Positions 59,637-64,000 of a stretch of DNA of 64,000 bases are shown piece by piece. The notes below the pieces were generated by a model. The model made no database searches, had not been told where the DNA came from, and saw only the letters and a list, made by a program, of their open reading frames with translations. Source of the stretch: Oreocharis arfaki (Eukaryota; Chordata; Aves; Passeriformes; Paramythiidae); contig VZRR01007589.1 in assembly GCA_013398015.1 (NCBI GenBank), positions 242,266-306,265 on the forward strand, read 5' to 3'. Position 1 is the stretch's first letter, and every line of letters starts with the position of its first letter. The translations under genes and the position numbers were made by a program.

Positions 59637-60376
59637 ATCATAGAATCGTTTAGGTGGGAAAAGACCTCTGAGATCATTGGGTCCAACCATTATCACAGCA
59701 CTGCCAAGTCAACCACTAACTTCTGTCCTGTAATGCCACATCCCACATGCTTTTTGAATACTTCCAGGAATAGACTCCCACTTCCCTGGGCAGCCTGTTT
59801 CAATGTTTGACCACCCTTGCAGTGAAGAAGATTTCCCTTATATCCAATCTAAACCTCCCCTGGTGCAACTTGAGACTATGTCCTCTTGTTCTGCCCTTGT
59901 TATCTGCGTGAAGAGGCCGACCCTACCTGGCTACAGCCTCCTTTCAGGCAGTGAGAGAGAGTGATAAAGTACTCCCTGAGCCTCCTTTTCTCCAGGCTAA
60001 ACACCTCAGACGTAAGACTTGTGCTAAGACTTGTGTAAGACCCTTCTCCAGCTCTGTTGCCCTTCCCTTGATTTGAAGTGGGGCCTCACCAGTGCCGAGT
60101 ACAGGGGAACAATCACTGCCCTGGTCCTGTTGGCCACACCATTGCTGATCCAGGCCAGGATGCCACTGGCATTCTTGGCCACCTGGGCACATGCTAGACC
60201 ATGCTCAGCTGCTGTAGACCAGCACCCCCAGGTCCCGTTCCTGCCTCCAGCCTGTGGCACTGCCTGGCGCTGTTGTGACTCAAGTGCAGGACCCAGAACT
60301 TGGCCTTGTTGAACCTCACAGAATTGGTCTCAGATCCAGTCTGTCCAAATCCCTCTGCAGAGCTACTTTAATAGTT
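59637..60376 (-). mobile_element. CR1 LINE fragment, about 740 bp, 3' end intact
   Basis: It starts at the reverse-complemented tail ATCATAGAATCGTTTAGG and then runs through CCTCTGAGATCATTGGGTCC, GGGCAGCCTGTTTCAATG, GCCTCCTTTTCTCCAGGCTA, GGGCCTCACCAGTGCCGAGT, ACAGGGGAACAATCACTGCC, CAGGCCAGGATGCCACTGGC, AGTGCAGGACCCAGAACTTG and GTCCAAATCCCTCTGCAGAG. The 5' end is cut before the RT catalytic motif. A small local duplication, AGACTTGTG repeated near 60,015-60,038, lies inside. It is the least diverged CR1 of the window by eye and shares its tail signature with the copy at 18.3 kb. Confidence 0.95.
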
Positions 60377-63300
60377 AAACACAGAACTGATATTCAAAGC
60401 TCTCTGTCTCACTTCTGCCTAAAAGTTTTATTTTCATGTAAGTACAAGGGAATCTGGAAGTAAGGCCATTTCTGGTGACCACAGTTGACAGAAGACATCC
60501 CTTTATTCTTTATTCAGCAAAGAGCTGCTGTTTCCAAAACACATGGTCAGGTCCTTAAAGCTGAGGAACTACTAAATTAATGAGAACAGTTCAAATAAAT
60601 TCTGTTCAGGACACTTTATCACTCCTTTTTTGATGGGATCAGTAGCTGTAAGAAAATATGGATATGACAGGTCCAGAATGCTCAAAAGGGGTTTTTTTCT
60701 GGGGGGCAGGGGGTGAAAAAGAACAACCTTGTAGTTTTCAAACTACAGAATCAATGTCTGTCACTTCTCATCAAACTGCAGTGCCTCAGCTATTCAGATC
60801 ACTGCCTGACAAAGAGCATGTAACTACAGCCATACCCCTCTCATCAAACATTGAGTAAATTATGGTCACAAAACTATTAAAACAATTAAAGTAAAATCAA
60901 GACAGATTATTCTGCTTCTGAGCTGGATTTGGTGCTTATACGTAATACAAAAAAAAGTGCAATAGGGCATTTTGCGTGCAGAGAGCCCCATAGGAGCACA
61001 ACAATATGCTGGAGGGCATAATTTAATTTGTAGATATGCCTGAGCATCTGAGAAGTTTCAAGGTGAGATGACTGTAGCCAAGGCGTAACTTTCCTTGTGG
61101 TCAGTTTTGTAGGAAATATAAAGAAAATGCTTACACGCATTTCCTTGCCAGCAATCTTGCTCATTGATCACGTATTGAATTTGGATGCCAGCTTCTGAAA
61201 TCCTCTTTAAATGAGAGAGCAAAGCCATTACAAAAACCAGGATCTGGAAGCTGATGCCAGAAAAACTTCAAGTGGAATTAGGGCACACTTGTTTAAGTCA
61301 GGCCCACTCACCACCTGGACAGCCCTCCAAGGAACTGTGGGGTTTCCAGCCTGTTTGAGGACTGCCTTTCCAGGAAGTGTGTGGTACCAGTTTGGGTTGT
61401 ACTCTGGGGACAGAAGGTGCTCTCCAGTGGCCTGTGGAGCACAGGGGGTCAGGGCTCAGCAGAAATGTAAGAACACCTCAGCATCAGGGGCTGGGGAAAG
61501 CAGAGTGGCAATGACTGCTAGGAAGAGGACCACGTTGGAGATAACCTGTTCACCCTGATCCATCCACGGCATGTCTCCAGGAGAAGCTGCAATAAAGTAG
61601 TGACTACAGAGAGTGATTCACCTGAAACACCCACCTCTGGTGGTGCTAACTCTGGGGACTAGGAAAGGAGCCCAAAGCTTGGACTCACAGTGCTAGATGG
61701 GTAGAGACAGATGAGGTGAAGCATTCCTTCAGCATTTGCTGACGGTCCCAGCCTGGTATCACTGACCCTTGGAGTCAGGCAACATTCAGCCATGACAGTC
61801 CATGATGGCTGATTTCTGTTTTATTAAAAAGCAAAGTGTGATAGCAAACTCAGTCAAAACTTAAAAAAAGTTCCCCACAGGCATTTTTGACTTATCATTT
61901 ATTTATTAGTAACAATAGGAAAATTGTTTTTTAAATTCTTGACCAGTATTTTGAGCACCAATAGAAAAATGAAGCCCCACTCAAAAATCAGCTTTTTTTT
62001 TTCTTTCTGATTAGGTTAAGAAGGCTACAGAAAATCAATAACATGACTATGGCTTACCCAATTCTAATTAGCTTCATATTCTTGTGACAGAGGATGGTGA
62101 GCAACTCTGGATGCTATTTTAGATAGTGAAATTTGTACTTTGCAGAACTTATTTTAAAATTCTGCTAAGCAGCATTATCTAATCTCCTTCTGCACATCTA
62201 AAAATAACACCATTCTAGCATGCAAACCAAATTCTATTTGTCTGAGATTCATGAAAGAGGAAGCATCAAAAGTGCAAGAGATTCAACACAGATCCAAGTT
62301 CTGATAGACATTAAAAATCTTACTCCGGAATTTTTGAAAGTTATCTAAACCAAAGGTCACACACAGTTTAGTTGTGCTCTGAGTATAAGAAGCCAAGCAT
62401 TATGGGAATGTGGTTCATAATTTAGCAGAAGGACCTTTACTCTAGTAGGAACATAGCCTAAACCAATGACATAGACCCAAAGATGTATTCTTTCTTACCA
62501 AAGATAATTACAGGGTATCAGGGACAAGAAAAAAGAGTTGGCTTGCTGATCAGTAGCAGCAGGCAAACTAAGGGTTTATTAAATATAGATGGGATTACTG
62601 TTTCTATTTTTTTATTTTTATGCATTAAGAAACCTCTAGTTTTAATACAACAAACACGGGAAAAGATTAATCGGCTCAAAACTCAAGTACCTGAAGCAGT
62701 CACTAAAACTGTGATGTTTTTGACATATGGGACATCAACAAGACCCTCACTTTTGCTGATCTTGTCAGGAATTACATGTGTATTATGCCACAGCTATTGC
62801 TCTATCAGTGACTAGATACAGGTGTTCCTCCTTCACAAACTGACTCTCTGTCCTGACACGTATCACAGGATGTCTCACTTGCTTAAATTCCAGATGTCAA
62901 CCCAAGAACTTTCATTTTCATCTAGTAAAAAATGAACCTTCTTTCTCTCACTGCACTTCTGCGCTCTCCCTGCGCATCCCGTGACCTAGCACTCATTTCT
63001 GACTCATTCTGTTTCCTTGTACTTGCATTCCAAATAAATCCCATTGCTGCTTCTTGTACAATATTCCATGAATTAACTCTTTTGTCAGGCTAATTCTGTG
63101 CCTTTATTACCATAACAACCTTTTATCTCCTTTATACACGTACTATCAACTCCAGGACATACAACCATCAGACCATATTCCTAGCACACTGCTTTGATGA
63201 TTCTAGCTCTTTTTAATCCCTTAGCAAATTCCCTTTGTTGTGTCAGCAGCATTTGGATCATTTTTTGACCAGTTATCTTATATTTCCCTGGGTAAGGACA

Positions 63301-64000
63301 GGGTGAGAATTATTGTCTGCCCTCTCAAGTGCTTCCTTAAGGTTTGCTTCTCATTTCTCTGAAAAATAAAAGAAAAAAAGAGAAAAAAGTCCCCATAGCA
63401 TTGAATTGTGTTAGTTACATTTCTTAAGTCCATTGCAATAACTCTGTCTTACTGAAGTTCCATGCCGCTTTTTTTATTTTCTATTGTGCTCCCATGTTAT
63501 TTTCTCCTGTATAATATTCACCTTTGTCTTGTTTTCCCTTTGCAATGTTGGGTTCAGTTGAAGCTGTTTCTATGCCCCAGCAACTTGTGCCAAGACATGG
63601 TACTGTGTGCTCTGGGGTACCTACTGCCTCTCTCAAGGCAACCAAAGGTTATGAAATTGCCACCCTAACAGTAATCAAAACCCTTTCTCTGAGAATCAAC
63701 TGAATGTATGTCCTGTGAAGGCATTGGACAAGCTCCAGTCAACATCAAACTTGAATGAAGGCATGCTTCAAAAAGGGGTGGGATGTGGAGGTGGGAGAAG
63801 AAGCACCTTATAGACAGTGAAAACCACATCAGTCTTTACAGGAGAGACAAATAAGTAGGTAAAAGATGCAATCAGCTATCACCACTTCGCTTTTTTCCTT
63901 ATGTGCCCTTTAGCTGTGCAGTTCAGCACTGTGTTTGTGGAGGTTTATTCATTCTGACAAATTCTGGTTGCTACCTTAAGAGCACTTGCTCCCTACAGAA
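60377..64000. other. Unique AT-rich non-coding sequence, no gene seen
   Basis: No repeat, RNA or exon recognised. Frames up to 115 codons (61211-61558) lack domains. Between about 61,250 and 61,700 the sequence is somewhat richer in GC. Confidence 0.55.

Noticed and set aside
1..64000. Prokaryotic features: operons, CRISPR arrays, phage or toxin-antitoxin systems
   Set aside because: The CR1 and LTR content, low coding density and absence of regular spaced repeats point to a vertebrate chromosome; none of these features was seen.

Overview
This window looks like a gene-free stretch (intergenic, or inside a very long intron) of a bird genome. The main evidence is at least a dozen fragments of the CR1 non-LTR retrotransposon. 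Most are truncated at the 5' side, and several keep the CR1 3' tail (variants of the ATTCTATGATTCT octamer motif) on one strand or the other. I see no mammalian-type SINEs or L1. The background is AT-rich and CpG-poor, which fits an avian gene-poor region. I cannot name the species from sequence alone. I found no convincing protein-coding exon, tRNA, rRNA or snRNA. The longest open frames (up to 215 codons) lie antisense to, or inside, repeats and are chance frames.

Layout: 1-3.3 kb unique; a CR1 3' end at 3.3-3.5 kb; 3.5-18.3 kb unique, with a notable 20-bp-stem hairpin at 14.0 kb; three CR1 copies at 18.3-23.2 kb, two of which cover the reverse-transcriptase FADD region; a GC-rich, possibly LTR-derived module near 24-25.1 kb; 25.1-34.8 kb mostly unique, with several stretches that look like conserved non-coding elements and one old CR1; a solo LTR at 34,861-35,991 with a perfect 5-bp target duplication; an old CR1 at 38.6-39.4 kb interrupted by an A17 tract; a CR1 3' end at 41.0 kb; a TTCC microsatellite at 42.4 kb; unique sequence to 48.2 kb; three short CR1 tails at 48.2-50.6 kb; unique sequence with another CR1 at 56.4 kb; a second LTR of the same family, on the opposite strand, at 57,705-59,093; a 740-bp CR1 at 59.6-60.4 kb; then unique sequence to the end.

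The best-supported result is the pair of related LTRs. They share the same order of promoter-like box, body and AATAAA. Their AATAAA-to-3'-end distances match (186 and 185 bp). They differ by roughly 330-340 bp, explained by a CpG-rich insert in the minus-strand copy. No internal retroviral genes are present. Nothing here shows a coordinated gene system. The most interesting untested candidates are the hairpin, the CpG-rich insert and the putative conserved non-coding elements. Repeat names rest on remembered family consensus features, not on a database search.
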